Part shown: one piece after another, positions 1 through 8,332 of the stretch | Layout of the letters: the number at the start of each line of letters is the position of its first letter | Position numbering within the stretch: the stretch's first letter is position 1 | Assembly: GCA_944390805.1 (NCBI GenBank) | Contig: CALXQW010000004.1 | Location: forward strand, 1 to 64,000 | Direction of reading: 5' to 3' | Length of the DNA: 64,000 nt | DNA from: an uncultured Opitutales bacterium | GTDB lineage: Bacteria > Verrucomicrobiota > Verrucomicrobiia > Opitutales > Intestinicryptomonadaceae | Made by a program: the position numbers and the translations under genes | Notes under the pieces: model-generated | Databases searched by the model: none | Told to the model about the DNA's origin: nothing | Seen by the model: only the letters and a program-made list of their open reading frames with translations

Positions 1-413
1 GGCGCGGTAAAATGGAACTTGGGCCTAAAGCTTTCGGAGGACGGGTCCGCCTTGAAGCCCCACTGCTGTGCGGGGCGCGCGCTGACTAAGCGGGGAGCCG
101 CCTTTGAGTCCGCCTCCAAAAACTCGAACTTAAGAGCCCTTCCCTTGAAAGGCGCCATGTTGACGCAGGAAGTCCATTGGGCGCCCTCGGGCGACGGCGC
201 GAAACTGCCGTCGAAACGCGCGAGAGTCTCTCAGCTTTCGGCGTCTTTTACAAACAGTTTTCCGTGCGGATTGGCCGCCCCCGCGCCGAACTCGGCAAAA
301 TCCGAAGTCCATTTCTCCGCGGAGGCTGCCTGCGCAAAACCGCAAGATAAAAATAAAAGCACGCATACCCCCGCCGCCCTACGCAAAGATTCAAGTGATT
401 TTTTTCCATGCAT
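1..413 (-). pseudogene. GH32 fructanase-like gene, 5' part, with in-frame TGA (partial)
   Basis: Reading leftward from ATG at 413, the protein opens with a signal peptide (hydrophobic run AAGVCVLLFLSCGFAQA), then about 30 residues, then an in-frame TGA at 231-233. The same frame stays open beyond it to the window edge and carries a DUF4980-like N-terminal beta region and RPKFHFTA, which in GH32 levanases and inulinases comes just before the catalytic WMNDPNG box. That box would lie outside the window. GH32 enzymes hydrolyse beta-fructans outside the cytoplasm. Conservation on both sides of the stop suggests a single nonsense change, a base error, or recoding. TGA is an ordinary stop in neighbouring genes, for example the sugar kinase ending at 536. 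The family call rests on a short stretch. Confidence 0.5.
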
Positions 414-484
414 GAATTTCTTAAATTGCTACAGTCCACCGGGCGAGGCAAATATTTTGCAATACATTAAACCCTCGCAGGGTT

Positions 485-523
485 AAAAAACGGCCCAGAA
501 AAAAATAGCTTAAATGCGGGCCG
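485..523 (-). terminator. Rho-independent terminator of the sugar kinase operon
   Basis: On the minus strand CGGCCC pairs with GGGCCG across a loop of about 21 bases and is followed by six T residues. A second small palindrome, AACCCTGCGAGGGTT, follows at about 470-485. The site lies just after the kinase stop codon. Confidence 0.55.
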
Positions 524-535
524 CAAAAAGAGGGA

Positions 536-1528
536 TCATTTGCGCTCCGCTTCAAAGCCGAGCTTGAGCGCCTCGGCCACGGCGCGCGATATTTTCTTTA
601 TCCCTCCGCTTGCCGTAGGGTTAGCAAGGCACGCCGCGGCCGACGCCGTCCCCCAAAGCAGAGCCTCCTCAAAGCTCTTGTTCTCGTGCAGGGCGTATAG
701 AAACCCCGCATTCATAGCATCTCCGCAGCCGTTTGCCCCATTTATCCTGCTTTCCGGAACTTTTACCGCCCCGCGCCAGATATGCGCCCCGTCCCGCAAA
801 AATACGTAGGAACCCGCCCTGTGGTGTATGAGAGCCGCCTTGCCAAGCCCGAGCGAAAACATCTTGCCGGCCGCGGCTTTCATGGATTCAAACGAGTCTG
901 CCGCGCCCTTATACAAGCCTATCTTGGCAGCTTCGGTCTCGTTTAGGCTGATGTAGTCCAAACTCGCAAAAGCCCCGCGGGAAATTTTCAGCAAGCCGCC
1001 GCGCACGCTCGCAAAATCTGCGGCGGTCTCAAACCCCATAGACTTGGCCCGCGCGAAAAAACCACCGTAAGAAAGACGGGAATCCATCTTGTCGAGAAGC
1101 CCTATGTAGCCGCAAAGCAGAATCTTTGCGGAGTTGCAGGATATGTCAAAATCCGAAAAATCAAAATCTGCGCATGCGGCGGCATCGTAAAAAAAGGTGC
1201 GCCTGCCTGTGCGAGAATCTGTCATAACGTCGGTAGAGCTTGTGCGCGCCCCGCGGGTCTTTACGAGCATGCGGGTATCTATGCCCAAGGAGGCGCAGTC
1301 GCGCAGAATGAAGTCCGCCTCGGAATCGTCCCCAAGCAGGCCGGCGGCGTACAGAGGAAACTTCGCCCCCATAAGGCGCAGGTCCTTCAAGACATTGTAG
1401 GCGTAGCCGCCGTTTGCAAGATGCACGCCTTGCACGCGGCATAGATGGTCCTGCGCGGGAAAGGCGTCGAGCATCTTTACCCTGTCGACAAGCCAGTTGC
1501 CGCCCGCTATTACGCCGCTCCTAGCCAT
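536..1528 (-). CDS. PfkB-family carbohydrate kinase
   Basis: Cytoplasmic sugar kinase of the ribokinase/PfkB fold, 330 residues. The N-terminal part has the glycine-rich GGNWLVD and the NGGYAYNVL stretch typical of the substrate lid. The C-terminal ATP/anion-hole motif is NGANGCGDAMNAGF, with the catalytic Asp in GCGD. ATG at 1528 was chosen; a TTG six bases upstream is an alternative with a closer AAGGTG. The start overlaps the stop of the deacetylase gene by 8 bases, so the two are probably translationally coupled. It likely phosphorylates the sugar made by the deacetylase and isomerase-like genes upstream. Fructose is also possible because of the GH32 neighbour. Substrate unknown. Confidence 0.85.
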   Translation of the reverse strand: MARSGVIAGGNWLVDRVKMLDAFPAQDHLCRVQGVHLANGGYAYNVLKDLRLMGAKFPLYAAGLLGDDSEADFILRDCASLGIDTRMLVKTRGARTSSTDVMTDSRTGRRTFFYDAAACADFDFSDFDISCNSAKILLCGYIGLLDKMDSRLSYGGFFARAKSMGFETAADFASVRGGLLKISRGAFASLDYISLNETEAAKIGLYKGAADSFESMKAAAGKMFSLGLGKAALIHHRAGSYVFLRDGAHIWRGAVKVPESRINGANGCGDAMNAGFLYALHENKSFEEALLWGTASAAACLANPTASGGIKKISRAVAEALKLGFEAERK

Positions 1529-2297
1529 CGGCAAATTTCACCTTATCCCCGAGAGCCTCCACCAGCGGATTGAAACTCTCGTCCGCAAAACCCACGCTGT
1601 TGTGGCGTATCCACCCCTCCGCAAACTCGAAAGCACCGGATTCCTTGCCAAAATGCCGCGCCGCAGAAACCATGCCAGATATGTAGGAACCCTCCCCCTG
1701 GGTGCTGTCGAGCCAGTCCTTCTGGGTGGCATGGCAGGAGAGCATCTTTTCCTTCAGCTGCATCTTTGCGGCTATGTCGACAAACATATCCGCACGCACG
1801 GGGCGCCTGAGCTGGTCGGTTATGGAATGGGGCATGGAATGGTATATCGCCAGAGGCTGGTCAGTCACGGGGCACTCGTCGTTGAGCCTGAAGTTGGGCA
1901 TTCTTCTGCAAAATGCAGCGCTCACGGCAAGGCGGCAGGCGTTTATGTGGTCCTCCATATAGTCGTAGGGCCCGTGGGTCAGTATAATCTCGGGCGCAAC
2001 CTCGCGCACTACGGGCACGAGAGCGGCCAGGGTTCTGGCGTCGTAAAAGAGGGAAAGATCCTCGGCTATGCTGTCGTGGTAAACCGCCCCGCAAAGCTCG
2101 CAGGAGGCCTGGGACTCCGCACGGCGGGCGCGCGCGGTCATCTCGTTGTTCATATACATGCTGCCGAGCGCGCCGTTTGCCAGATTCATATAATGAATCT
2201 CGTATCCGGCGTCTTTCAGCAGAAGCAAAGTGCCCGACATCATAAACTCTATGTCGTCGGGATGGGCGCAAATCGCAAAAGCGGTTTTTGTTTTCAT
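1521..2297 (-). CDS. PIG-L/LmbE family N-acetylglucosaminyl deacetylase-like protein
   Basis: 258 residues. The start carries the zinc-binding AHPDDIEF motif (family AHPDDxE) at residues 12-19, and a later PYDYMEDHINACRLA segment supplies the second metal histidine. This family removes acetyl groups from N-acetylglucosamine-type moieties of sugars or glycoconjugates. There is no signal peptide, so it acts in the cytoplasm. It sits 43 bases after the NagB-like gene and overlaps the PfkB kinase, which supports one transcript that deacetylates, isomerises or deaminates, and phosphorylates an amino sugar. No clear Shine-Dalgarno is seen before the ATG. The true substrate is inference. Confidence 0.88.
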   Translation of the reverse strand: MKTKTAFAICAHPDDIEFMMSGTLLLLKDAGYEIHYMNLANGALGSMYMNNEMTARARRAESQASCELCGAVYHDSIAEDLSLFYDARTLAALVPVVREVAPEIILTHGPYDYMEDHINACRLAVSAAFCRRMPNFRLNDECPVTDQPLAIYHSMPHSITDQLRRPVRADMFVDIAAKMQLKEKMLSCHATQKDWLDSTQGEGSYISGMVSAARHFGKESGAFEFAEGWIRHNSVGFADESFNPLVEALGDKVKFADG

Positions 2298-2340
2298 ATT
2301 TAGAAATCTATCCGATTTTTAAATTTTGCGCAACAAAAAC

Positions 2341-3270
2341 TCAATGCATTTCCACCCGACATGTTCCGAAACCGCCAGCATAGAAGCTGAAACGGACGTC
2401 GTCGTGCAGCGAAAGCAAAGACATGGGAACCCTCGTGTCGGCTATTTTGTTGGCTATCATATAGGCGCTAAGGCGCATGCCGAAGGGGTTGTCGTGGTGG
2501 CCCGGGTGCCATATTGAAACCCGCTCGGCCTTCCATGTTTCCACGGGCCCCACGGTGACCGCCGCAGTGGGAATTGTGTGCACAGCCCCGCCGCCCGAAG
2601 TTCTGGCGTTTTGTATGAGCGTCATGGGGTGGAGCTCGACGACGCGGGTCGACTTTTTGAGAAACTCCTGCGGGGAGGGAGGCTCCTGCTCATAGGCGCC
2701 CTGGCGCCGCACGGGGTCGTTGAAGGCCCAATGCTTGGTGGACCCCTGCCCGCCCTGCATGACGACGCACCTGAACTTGTCGAAGGATTCTGAATATCCG
2801 TCTTGCGGGTTTTCGCTCGGGAAATGCATATTCTCAGGCGGCATGGCGAGCTCCGGCCTTATCCGCGAGAAGCACAGGTCCATATCAGCCTTGGCAAACC
2901 CGAGGGGAAAATCCCTGCCCACGGCGCGGCCGCCGACCACCCATTCGTCCATGCCCCAGAAATGGCAGTTTTTAAGGCTTATGCCAAGCCCGTTTACAAT
3001 CTGCGCGACGATGGGCAGCTGCTCCGTGGGCCCTATGGGGCCGCATATCCCAGCGGGCCTGCCGGGGGTTGCCAAAGTCCACGCAGAGACGTACTCGAGA
3101 GCCTCCGCGGCGTAGAACTCCTGGAGGGTCGGATATATATCTATTTTAAAACCCTTACGCTGAAGCTTGGGCAAATCCGATAGTTCTATTTTTGCTGCGG
3201 CGGAAAGTATGTCTTTGTCAAGGCATGTGTAATCCCACCATTGGGGGGCTATAGTGCTATGGGGTATCAT
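2341..3270 (-). CDS. Glucosamine-6-phosphate deaminase-like protein (divergent NagB fold)
   Basis: 309 residues from ATG 3270, chosen because AAGGAA lies about 8 bases upstream; a longer open frame to 3321 lacks a ribosome site. GMDEWV matches the NMDEY segment of NagB that holds the isomerisation base. [11 protein letters not shown] aligns with NagB GNDGHIAFNEP, so the histidine is kept, but the ring-opening Asp (E. coli D141) appears replaced by Thr and the nearby Glu by Asp. The fold is probably that of sugar-phosphate isomerases, but normal GlcN6P deaminase chemistry is uncertain. It is first in the operon with the PIG-L and PfkB genes and is transcribed away from the aldolase-like gene. 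Confidence 0.75.
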   Translation of the reverse strand: MIPHSTIAPQWWDYTCLDKDILSAAAKIELSDLPKLQRKGFKIDIYPTLQEFYAAEALEYVSAWTLATPGRPAGICGPIGPTEQLPIVAQIVNGLGISLKNCHFWGMDEWVVGGRAVGRDFPLGFAKADMDLCFSRIRPELAMPPENMHFPSENPQDGYSESFDKFRCVVMQGGQGSTKHWAFNDPVRRQGAYEQEPPSPQEFLKKSTRVVELHPMTLIQNARTSGGGAVHTIPTAAVTVGPVETWKAERVSIWHPGHHDNPFGMRLSAYMIANKIADTRVPMSLLSLHDDVRFSFYAGGFGTCRVEMH

Positions 3271-3455
3271 AATTTTTTCCTTATTTTTTCGTCGAGAGTT
3301 TGGACGATAATATACACGCATGCCGAAAATTGCGATAGAACTTTTTTTTATGTTTGTTGCATAAGGTTGACTTTATCGTACAATTCAAAAGATTTTTCCC
3401 AATTATAATCTGGTTAAAATCTTCCGCTCCTTCTAAAACCGCCCTGAAAAAGACC

Positions 3456-4484
3456 ATGAAGACCCTCGACAAAAAGCTTGAGAATTTTGCGCGCGGAAAA
3501 TGGTCGCGCAAAGATTTTATAATAGCCGACGCCAAAGACGCAGACATGGCTTTCGGCATAAGAAGCGGCGGCACAAAGCCCGACGGAACACCCCTTTCCG
3601 CGGAGGAATACAGGGAGAAAATCAGGAACGTAATAAGGCAGGCAAAAGTCGACATAGTGCTGATGTCGGCCTCCAATCTTGAGCATATAGCCGTCGACGA
3701 GGGGCTTTTCAGAAACTCCTCCGTCACCCCCGCCGCCCGGGCAAACGACGCAACCGACGTCTGGGCCGTGCGCTGGGGAAGCTACACGTCAAAACCTTCA
3801 AGGCCCTTCAGAAGCGCGGATATAAACTCCATAAAATACGGCTGCCCAGCGCCTAAGATTCCCCCGCGGGGCGTGCCTGGCGCGGACTTGGGGCTGTATT
3901 CAACCACCTTCAACAACGACATAGACTCCGACGCAAAAAGCCTCGAAGCCTTCGACAATTTCACCCTCGAGGCCAGCGCAAAAAATTTCAGATATTTCTG
4001 GGAGGTGTTCAACCCCAATGTTGACTGCGGCCTTGACAAAGAAAAAATTCCCCAGTTTGTAAACGACTGCATAGTCCGCTCTCTCGCGGGGCTGACAAAG
4101 GCGCGGCGCCCGAAGTTTTTAAAGGTGGTCTACAACGGCCCCGCCGCCATGGAGGAGCTTGCCTCCTACGACGCCTCCATGCCCGTGGGCATACTCGGCG
4201 GCTCCAGCGGGACTACCTTTGAGGCCTTCAACCTTCTGCAGCAGGCGCAAAAATACGGCGCGCGCGTCGCGCTCTTCGGCCGCAGGATAAACGCATCCGA
4301 AGACCAGCTTTCCTTCATAGAATGCCTGAGGGCCGTGGCCGACGGCGACATATCCGCCCGCGAAGCCGTAAAACTCTATCACGACATGCTTGGTAAGAAA
4401 AAAATACGCCCTCTGCGCACACTCGAGGAGGATCTCTCCCCGACCTTGCCTCCGCCCGGGGCAAATTCGTACGCGTCGCGTTAA
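3456..4484 (+). CDS. Putative class I aldolase-like TIM-barrel protein
   Basis: 342 residues from ATG 3456; an upstream in-frame ATG at 3354 would add a poorly conserved leader. I do not recognise a named family with certainty. The second half reads like a Schiff-base aldolase barrel of the DeoC/LacD type: a strand FLKVVYNG with a candidate Lys, then PVGILGGSSGT, then a final strand VALFGRRIN similar to the phosphate-binding end of those enzymes. It is divergent from the amino-sugar operon across about 185 bases, so shared control and a role in cleaving the phosphorylated sugar are plausible but inferred. The coding sequence is strikingly G+C-rich. Confidence 0.5.
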   Translation: MKTLDKKLENFARGKWSRKDFIIADAKDADMAFGIRSGGTKPDGTPLSAEEYREKIRNVIRQAKVDIVLMSASNLEHIAVDEGLFRNSSVTPAARANDATDVWAVRWGSYTSKPSRPFRSADINSIKYGCPAPKIPPRGVPGADLGLYSTTFNNDIDSDAKSLEAFDNFTLEASAKNFRYFWEVFNPNVDCGLDKEKIPQFVNDCIVRSLAGLTKARRPKFLKVVYNGPAAMEELASYDASMPVGILGGSSGTTFEAFNLLQQAQKYGARVALFGRRINASEDQLSFIECLRAVADGDISAREAVKLYHDMLGKKKIRPLRTLEEDLSPTLPPPGANSYASR

Positions 4485-4526
4485 ACGATTTTAACAAACA
4501 AGAGCCGCCACGCTAAAAAAGGGCAT

Positions 4527-4563
4527 AAAAAAGCCCGAAGCGCATTTTCAAAGAGCTTCGGGC
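4527..4563 (-). terminator. Terminator of the FKBP gene
   Basis: Perfect 9-bp stem GCCCGAAGC/GCTTCGGGC with a 13-base loop, followed on the minus strand by TTTTTTAT. It ends the minus-strand FKBP gene and also separates it from the converging aldolase-like gene. Confidence 0.85.
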
Positions 4564-4604
4564 CTAAATATAAAAACTTTTACGCCGCTGAAGGCGAATC
4601 TTCC

Positions 4605-5348
4605 TTAATTCTGCTGAATCTGCGGAACAGCGGGAGCCTCGGGCTGGGCGGGAGCATCGGCAACGTCGAGAAGGTCTACGTCAAATATAAGGGTAGACCC
4701 AGCCGGGATTCCCGGAAGAGCCTGGTTGCCATATCCGAGCTTTGCGGGTATGTACAAAGTTATCTTGCCGCCCTTGCCTATTTTCTGCAAGCCCTCGCGG
4801 AAACCAGCTATAACCTTGTCGAGCGGGAATACAGCAGGCTGACCGGCTTTCTCGGAAGAGTCAAACACCTCTCCGTTTATAAGCTTTCCGGTGTAGTTTA
4901 TTGTAACAACAGACTTATCCGTAGGCATGGGAGCCTTGCCCTGCTCTTTTATCTCGTAAGCCAAACCACTCGGAGTTTTTACAATCTTCTTGTTGTTGTC
5001 CAACTCCTTCCAGAAAGATGCAGATTTTTCCTCGTTCTTCTTGGCAATCTCCGCCAAATTCTTGTCGGCACGTTCGCGCAGATAATTGCTCATCTTCTCG
5101 CCTATGGCCTGCATGTCGGCAGGAGCCTTCTGCCCGCTGAGAGCCATCTTCATGCCGTCCATAAATATGGCAAGCTCCGCATCGGTAAACTGCAATTCCG
5201 AAAGGCCAGCACGCTCTCCCATAAGGAAACCGTAAGTTTTTATATAATTGTCAACCTCGGCCTTATCCTGCGCAAAAGAAGATGCCGCCGAAACGAAAAT
5301 AGCAGATGCCGCCAGGCAGCCCGCCGTGATATATTTGTTTAATTTCAT
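4605..5348 (-). CDS. FKBP-type peptidyl-prolyl cis-trans isomerase, exported (Mip-like)
   Basis: 247 residues. An N-terminal signal peptide ends near ASSFAQDKAE. Residues about 30-125 form the helical FKBP_N dimerisation region (LSELQFTDAELAIFMDGMK). About 130-235 is the FKBP domain with VTINYTGKLINGEVFDSS, VIAGFREGLQKIGKGGK and IPAKLGYGNQALPGIPAGST, which carry the usual Tyr, Phe, Asp and Ile pocket residues. The tail is Pro/Ala-rich. It catalyses prolyl isomerisation and assists folding in the periplasm. It is monocistronic with its own terminator; the next gene is divergent. Confidence 0.95.
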   Translation of the reverse strand: MKLNKYITAGCLAASAIFVSAASSFAQDKAEVDNYIKTYGFLMGERAGLSELQFTDAELAIFMDGMKMALSGQKAPADMQAIGEKMSNYLRERADKNLAEIAKKNEEKSASFWKELDNNKKIVKTPSGLAYEIKEQGKAPMPTDKSVVTINYTGKLINGEVFDSSEKAGQPAVFPLDKVIAGFREGLQKIGKGGKITLYIPAKLGYGNQALPGIPAGSTLIFDVDLLDVADAPAQPEAPAVPQIQQN

Positions 5349-5526
5349 ACCTAATTATGTTGGGTTATTTATTGCAAAGTCAAATACAATATCGACTTCA
5401 ATCGCGTCTTATTGAGCATTTTTCTAACGCGTTGAAATTTTCAGACAACCAAAAAAACGGCAAGTTCCCCGAGCATTTGCAAAATTATTGTTGCAGGCAG
5501 GAAAAAGCGCCTTAACTTTGTGTATT

Positions 5527-5808
5527 ATGCAAAAAGCAATAGGCAGAACGCGCGTCTGGTTTTCGGGGAGAGTCCAGGGAGTAGGCTTCAGATACAAAGC
5601 GCGCCAAGTGGCGCAGGGATACGACGTATCAGGAACGGTGGAAAATCTCGACGACGGCAGAGTGCTACTGTGCCTGCAAGGCCAAGAAGCCCAAAGAGAG
5701 GCCTACATAAAAGACCTCTCAACCGTAATGGCAGACTTTATCCGCAAGACGGAAGAGATAAAAGACGAAGTAGACTTCTCTTACAAGGGTTTTGAAATTA
5801 TACCTTGA
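5527..5808 (+). CDS. acyP: Acylphosphatase
   Basis: 93 residues from ATG 5527; a 13-residue upstream extension was rejected because the conserved fold starts at VWFSGRVQG. The signature GRVQGVGFRYKAR contains the catalytic Arg, and VSGTVENLDDGRV supplies the Asn in the N-x-x-D-G region. It hydrolyses acyl phosphates in the cytoplasm. About 57 bases separate it from the ABC transporter genes downstream. Confidence 0.93.
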   Translation: MQKAIGRTRVWFSGRVQGVGFRYKARQVAQGYDVSGTVENLDDGRVLLCLQGQEAQREAYIKDLSTVMADFIRKTEEIKDEVDFSYKGFEIIP

Positions 5809-5865
5809 GAGGAACTTCCGATAACAATTTTAAATATTAACAAACGCGCGCTGGTATACAATAAT

Positions 5866-6702
5866 ATGGAATACGTCCTCGAGGCGAAAAATCTGTGCAA
5901 ATATTTTAAGTTCGGGCTGCGGTCGATTGCGGTCGAAGCGCTCAAGAATGTTTCTTTCTCCGTGCCTAAAGGATGCATATTTGGGCTGCTCGGAGCCAAC
6001 GGCGCAGGGAAAAGCACGGCTATAAAAATTTTGCTCGGCCTGCTGAAACAAAATTCCGGAAGCGTGGAGATATTCTCGTCAAAGCTCAGCTCCGCAGTAA
6101 AGCGAAGAATGGGCTATCTGCCTGAAACCCCAAATTTCTACGGATTTCTTACGGGGCTTGAGCTTGTGTCGTTCTACGCAAGACTATGCGGATTAAGCGG
6201 AAAAGAAGCGCATATGAGGGCTTCCGACGCACTTGCTTTAGTTGGTCTTTCAGATGCGGCAAACAGGCGGGTTAGCCTGTATTCAAAAGGAATGCAGCAA
6301 AGGGCCGGATTGGCCCAGGCCATAGTGCACGACCCGGAACTTCTCGTCTTGGACGAGCCCGCATCGGGCCTTGATCCCGTTGGCATGGCGGACATGGCGG
6401 ATATAATACTTGAATTAAAGAGGCGCGGAAAAACCATACTGCTGTCTTCCCACATGCTTGCTGAAGTGGAGAAACTGTGCGACGAAGTATGTATATTATC
6501 GCGCGGGCAAGTGGCCGCCATGGGCAGTTTAGACGCTCTTCTAAACAAGCCGGACTCCGCTGTTTTAGGCATATCTGGAGTGTCGGCGCAAAATGTTGAG
6601 AAGATTGAAAGATACGCTGAGAGCCTCGGCGCAAAGATAGATGAAGCCCGCACGGGAAGAGAGAGTTTGTCGGAATTTTTCAAATCGGTTTCAAAAAGAT
6701 GA
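5866..6702 (+). CDS. ABC transporter ATP-binding protein
   Basis: 278 residues. Walker A is GANGAGKST, the signature is YSKGMQQRAGLAQAI, and Walker B is LLVLDEPASGLDP, followed by the switch His in LLSSHMLAEVEKLCDE. The layout is that of the ABC-2 export type (NatA/CcmA/GldA-like). It overlaps the permease gene by 4 bases (ATGA). With the permease and TPR gene it forms a tightly coupled operon. Substrate unknown. Confidence 0.93.
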   Translation: MEYVLEAKNLCKYFKFGLRSIAVEALKNVSFSVPKGCIFGLLGANGAGKSTAIKILLGLLKQNSGSVEIFSSKLSSAVKRRMGYLPETPNFYGFLTGLELVSFYARLCGLSGKEAHMRASDALALVGLSDAANRRVSLYSKGMQQRAGLAQAIVHDPELLVLDEPASGLDPVGMADMADIILELKRRGKTILLSSHMLAEVEKLCDEVCILSRGQVAAMGSLDALLNKPDSAVLGISGVSAQNVEKIERYAESLGAKIDEARTGRESLSEFFKSVSKR

Positions 6703-7493
6703 GAAATACCCTTCTTATAGCGCAAAACACCTTTAGGGAAGCGGTCAGGCAGAGGCTTGTGCTGCTTATAACGCTGGCGGCTCTGGCGCTGATACTGCTT
6801 TCAAAATATCTGCTCAGGCTGGATCTTGGGCATGGAGTTCTGAGGTTCGTTTCAGACTTTACCGGAGGAGCGCTGTCATTCTTCGGAATGATAATATCTG
6901 TTGTGGCCGTTTGCCAGCTTACCCATTCGGAAATCGAACGCAAGACAGTTGCAACTTTGCTGTCAAAACCCGTAAATTTTCTGCAATTTACATACGGCAA
7001 AACTCTGGGAGTGGCGGCTATGCTGTTTTGCTTTTGCTTTGCGGTTGGATTGTCGGGCTGGGCGATGGTTGAATATACGTCATTTTCACTATCGCATGTT
7101 CCGCCTGAGTTTCTATCGGACAAGCCCTTCAGCACATCCGGATTCTGGGTGTTCGTGTTGTGCCAGTGGTTTAAGTTGTGCCTGATAGCCGCAGTGGCGG
7201 AGGCGGTCTGCTCGGTGTCAAGCTCGCTTATGTTTTCGGTGACTGTATCTTTCATGCTCGTCGCAGGGGGGATACTATCTTCCATAGATATAAGCCCGCT
7301 TGCCGACAAAAACATTGCGCAAATCTTTGCGGCGGTTCTGCTGCCAGACTTCAACTTTTTCTCTGTCTCGGAAAAATATGCGTTTTCGGCTCCGTCGTAT
7401 GCGCAGACTTTAGCTGCTGGCGCCTATGCGGCAGTTTATTTTGCCCTGGCTGGCGCGGCGGCGGCATGGTGCTTTTCAAAAAAATCAATATGA
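6699..7493 (+). CDS. ABC-2 type transporter permease
   Basis: 264 residues with about six hydrophobic segments, the first at LVLLITLAALALILLSKYLL. It contains SEIERKTVATLLSKPV, the conserved cytoplasmic coupling segment of ABC-2 permeases (typically ExxxGTLxxLLSxPV). It overlaps the ATPase gene by ATGA at the start and the TPR gene by ATGA at the end. Integral inner-membrane partner of the preceding ATPase. Substrate unknown. Confidence 0.9.
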   Translation: MRNTLLIAQNTFREAVRQRLVLLITLAALALILLSKYLLRLDLGHGVLRFVSDFTGGALSFFGMIISVVAVCQLTHSEIERKTVATLLSKPVNFLQFTYGKTLGVAAMLFCFCFAVGLSGWAMVEYTSFSLSHVPPEFLSDKPFSTSGFWVFVLCQWFKLCLIAAVAEAVCSVSSSLMFSVTVSFMLVAGGILSSIDISPLADKNIAQIFAAVLLPDFNFFSVSEKYAFSAPSYAQTLAAGAYAAVYFALAGAAAAWCFSKKSI

Positions 7494-8287
7494 GCAAAAT
7501 ACCCGCGGCAGATTTCTTAAAAAAGGCATGCGTGCTAATATTGTGCGCGGCGGCGGCATGGCTGGCATCTTTGCCGCTCGGTAGAATTGCGGGGTTGCAA
7601 AACGAGACTGCAAAAGGAAGCCTTCAGATAAGGCTGGATTCGAGCCTCGGCAGCGGAATGCTGGTTGGGCTGCTTGGCGGATACGGGGCTTTGCTGTCGG
7701 ACTTTGCCTGGATAAGCGCGTATCTTGCATGGGAGAGAAAAGATTCCCCAAAATGTCTTGCCGCGATAGATCTGGCAGTGGCCTTAGACCCGGAAATGAG
7801 CCAATTTTGGATACAGGGGGCAAGAATGATTGCATATGACATGCCCCATTGGAAGATAGCGCAGCTAAATAAAATAAATGGTGCAGCACCCTCGGAGGAG
7901 GTAAAGAACGCCGTGCACAGGCGCCTGACATTGGAGGCATTGCGCTTTCTCGACAGAGCTTTGAAGATAATGCCGGACGACCAAGACATAATAGCTGAAA
8001 AGGGGCAGATGTACCTTAACCGCCTTGACGACTACGCCCATGCCGCAGAATGCTACGGAAAAATAATGAAAATCAGCAAAGATCCGCCGGTTTTCGTCCG
8101 GCGTATATACGCCGGATGCCTTGAGAAGCTCGGACGCGACGCCGAGAGCATAGCCGTGTTGGAAGACCTACTGAAGATACTTGAAAAAGACGAACCCCTC
8201 TACCCCATTATAACAAAACAGATATCCTCCCTAAAAGAAAAGCAAAAGGCGGCCGGTTTGGGAGGAAAAAGTCTTGAAGGCAATTAA
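7490..8287 (+). CDS. Membrane-anchored TPR-like protein of the ABC operon
   Basis: 265 residues from ATG 7490, which overlaps the permease stop (ATGA); longer upstream starts lie inside the permease. An N-terminal hydrophobic anchor (CVLILCAAAAWLASLPLG) is followed by helical repeats, with TPR-like pairs at about 75-110 (AAIDLAVALDPEMSQFW), 150-180 and 180-240 (YAHAAECYGKIMKI, AESIAVLEDLLKIL). It probably faces the periplasm and works with the ABC exporter. I cannot name a specific family. Confidence 0.75.
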   Translation: MSKIPAADFLKKACVLILCAAAAWLASLPLGRIAGLQNETAKGSLQIRLDSSLGSGMLVGLLGGYGALLSDFAWISAYLAWERKDSPKCLAAIDLAVALDPEMSQFWIQGARMIAYDMPHWKIAQLNKINGAAPSEEVKNAVHRRLTLEALRFLDRALKIMPDDQDIIAEKGQMYLNRLDDYAHAAECYGKIMKISKDPPVFVRRIYAGCLEKLGRDAESIAVLEDLLKILEKDEPLYPIITKQISSLKEKQKAAGLGGKSLEGN

Positions 8288-8332
8288 AGTGTTGAAAAGT
8301 TCGCGCCTTAATTTAGTAAATGGGGGAAGATT

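Noticed and set aside
19-486. Open frame of 155 codons on the plus strand over the GH32-like gene
   Set aside because: It has no ribosome site and its protein looks unrelated to any family; the minus strand encodes a signal peptide and the GH32-type RPKFHFTA.
1497-2303. Open frame of 268 codons antisense to the PIG-L gene
   Set aside because: It mirrors the clearly conserved deacetylase in a G+C-rich stretch and has no recognisable motif.
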